A stretch of 9,611 nt of DNA from SYIM01 sp044356835. GTDB taxonomy: Bacteria; Pseudomonadota; Gammaproteobacteria; Burkholderiales; Burkholderiaceae_E. Location: NCBI GenBank assembly GCA_044356835.1, contig JBIKVK010000121.1, positions 1 through 9,611 on the forward strand, in the 5' to 3' direction. Both the position numbers and the translations under genes were made by a program. Shown piece by piece: positions 6,771 through 9,611 of the stretch (position 1 is the first letter of the stretch; each line of letters starts with the position of its first letter). A model generated the notes under the pieces. The model did not search any database, was not told where the DNA came from, and saw only the letters and a program-made list of their open reading frames with translations.

Positions 6771-7672
6771 GCAGCGCCCGCGCGATGCGCCAGGCCTACG
6801 TGGGCCGATTCGCCCCGTCTCCGACCGGTCCGCTTCATGCCGGATCCCTGGTCGCGGCCGTGGCGAGTTTTCTGGATGCACGCGCCCACGGGGGGCATTG
6901 GCTCCTGCGAATCGAGGACATCGACCAAGCCCGCTCACGCCCTCAGGCTGACCGCTCGATCATCGACACCCTGGCTCGGCTCGGCATGCACAGTGACCGA
7001 CCGATCGTCTGGCAGAGCCACCGAATTCAGCTGTACGAGCACGCCTTTGAGCGTCTTGAAGCCGCGGGTCGCGTCTACGCCTGTGCCTGCTCGCGCCGCG
7101 AAATTGCCGACTCACGCATTCTGTTTGCAGGCGCGCCGATCGAGGGTGAGCCGGTCTACCCGGGCACCTGTCGGAACGGCCTGGCCCCGGGGCGCCCCGG
7201 CCGGGCGTGGCGGCTTCGCATCGACCCGGAGGCCCGGATTCAGTGGACCGATCGGGCGGGCACTGAAACTCAGGAAAATCTCCCTGAAAGTGTGGGCGAC
7301 TTCGTGCTCAGGCGTGCCGATGGGCCCTGGGCCTATCAGCTCGCCGCAGTGGTTGATGATGCCGAGCAAGGCGTGACCGATGTCGTTCGGGGGGAAGATC
7401 TGGCCGGTTCCACGGCTCGACAGATTTTCCTGCAGCGGTGCCTCGGGCTTGAGCGACCGCGTTACCTTCATCTGCCCGTCGTTGTGGCCGCAGATGGACG
7501 GAAGCTTTCAAAGCAGAACGGCGCAGGTTCGATCGACGACCAGCCGCCCATTGACGCCCTGAATGCTGCGATTGTTCACCTCGGGCTGAAGCGGATCGAG
7601 ACCGATGCACTCGATCAGTTCTGGCCCATCGCAGTCGACCAATGGCAAAAGAGCCGGTGGATGGCGCGTTGA
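6767..7672 (+). CDS. gluQ: Glutamyl-queuosine tRNA(Asp) synthetase
   Basis: GluQ (YadB) activates glutamate and attaches it to queuosine at position 34 of tRNA(Asp). It resembles the catalytic half of glutamyl-tRNA synthetase but lacks the anticodon-binding domain. The product is 301 residues, near the usual 290-310. The N-terminus reads GRFAPSPTGPLHAGSLVAAV, with the HIGH-like motif as H24-A-G-S. RIEDIDQAR follows at 49-56. The family zinc ligands are C106, C108, Y131 and C135. The KMSKS-like motif is KLSKQ (246-250). The same frame stays open upstream to 6545, but that stretch lies inside the lysR coding region; the motif-proximal ATG at 6767, overlapping the lysR TGA as ATGA, is much more plausible. 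GGAAG at 6750-6754 is 12 bases away, so initiation probably depends on coupling to lysR. Presence implies queuosine-modified tRNA in this organism. Confidence 0.96.
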   Translation: MSSARAMRQAYVGRFAPSPTGPLHAGSLVAAVASFLDARAHGGHWLLRIEDIDQARSRPQADRSIIDTLARLGMHSDRPIVWQSHRIQLYEHAFERLEAAGRVYACACSRREIADSRILFAGAPIEGEPVYPGTCRNGLAPGRPGRAWRLRIDPEARIQWTDRAGTETQENLPESVGDFVLRRADGPWAYQLAAVVDDAEQGVTDVVRGEDLAGSTARQIFLQRCLGLERPRYLHLPVVVAADGRKLSKQNGAGSIDDQPPIDALNAAIVHLGLKRIETDALDQFWPIAVDQWQKSRWMAR

Positions 7673-7677
7673 GAAAC

Positions 7678-9210
<1,533 letters not shown>

Positions 9211-9281
9211 AGCGGTGGAGAGATCGGAGAAACTGAATAGTATCGCGCTTTTCGCTCCAAAGAGTCTACCTTGGTCGCCTC

Positions 9282-9611
9282 ATGCCCCCTGCCAGTCTCA
9301 AAAAACCAGCTTCGCTGCGGCGGATAGGGCCTCGGGAGTTTTCCGGAGCGAATCGCATTCGACTGGGACATCCTGAAAGACGGGTTGCGCGATTCGCACT
9401 GCTGATGGCGATTGTCGGGGCGACCACCGCATGCTCCAGCCTGCTGCCGCGCTCGCAGGAACGTACCGATATGCCCTGGTCGGATTTTCAGAGCGCGCGT
9501 GCGGCGGTCGATGCGATCGAGCCCGGAAAAACACAATTGCAGGAATTGATGTCCGACGGTTTCGAACCGCAGAATAATCCAGCGGTATCCTGGCTTTCAT
9601 GGCCCGAATTA
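9282..9611 (+). CDS. Putative lipoprotein, partial (C-terminus beyond right edge)
   Basis: A plus-strand frame runs from ATG 9282 to the window end (110 codons, no stop). A basic segment (RRVAR) precedes a hydrophobic stretch, FALLMAIVGATTAC, ending at C51. It looks like a lipoprotein signal with a slightly unusual lipobox (TTAC), so the mature protein would be lipid-anchored. The following sequence, PWSDFQSARAAVDAIEPGKT and then LQELMSDGFEP, resembles uncharacterised betaproteobacterial lipoproteins with a PGKT...L...GF(D/E)P pattern, which I recognise only loosely. The 38-residue stretch before the hydrophobic core is long for a signal peptide. The real start may be further in, but the only other in-frame ATG lies inside the core (M42), and no ribosome site marks either. 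The gene diverges from the helicase with about 71 bases between starts. Function unknown. Confidence 0.6.
   Translation, partial: MPPASLKKPASLRRIGPREFSGANRIRLGHPERRVARFALLMAIVGATTACSSLLPRSQERTDMPWSDFQSARAAVDAIEPGKTQLQELMSDGFEPQNNPAVSWLSWPEL

Overview
This looks like a GC-rich chromosomal segment from a Gram-negative proteobacterium. The DnaE N-terminus, the RhlE-type helicase with its short conserved DPFF-type C-terminal motif, and GluQ all fit Betaproteobacteria, probably Burkholderiales. That placement comes from remembered family resemblance, not a database search. I see no mobile elements, rRNA, tRNA, CRISPR array or phage genes. Coding density is very high, with gaps from overlapping to about 115 bases.

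Layout: (1) 1-2574, minus: most of dnaE (DNA polymerase III alpha subunit), cut by the left edge after 858 codons. (2) A 43-base divergent spacer holding a perfect 14-base palindrome. (3) 2618-4383, plus: a ten-helix EamA/DMT transporter whose stop overlaps the start of a HAD-IIB phosphatase (ATGA). (4) 5707-4406, minus: a pirin/quercetinase-like cupin followed by a WrbA-like flavoprotein, apparently one operon. (5) 5823-6770, plus: a divergent YhaJ-type LysR regulator with a perfect T-N11-A palindrome just before its start codon. (6) 6767-7672, plus: gluQ, overlapping the lysR stop by ATGA. (7) 9210-7678, minus: a RhlE-type DEAD-box RNA helicase, convergent with gluQ and only 5 bases from it. 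(8) 9282 onward, plus: the start of a putative lipoprotein that runs off the right edge.

How the genes work together: dnaE, gluQ and rhlE are housekeeping genes for replication, tRNA(Asp) queuosine modification and RNA remodelling. The LysR, pirin and flavoprotein genes form a plausible small redox module: an aromatic- or quinone-responsive regulator facing a non-haem-metal cupin and an FMN-dependent oxidoreductase. The transporter and phosphatase pair is probably translationally coupled, but its substrate cannot be read from sequence.

I found no clear new defence or mobile system. The best second looks are the LysR operator next to the start codon, the coupling of a LysR gene to gluQ, the palindrome between dnaE and the transporter, and the non-ATG start of the helicase.
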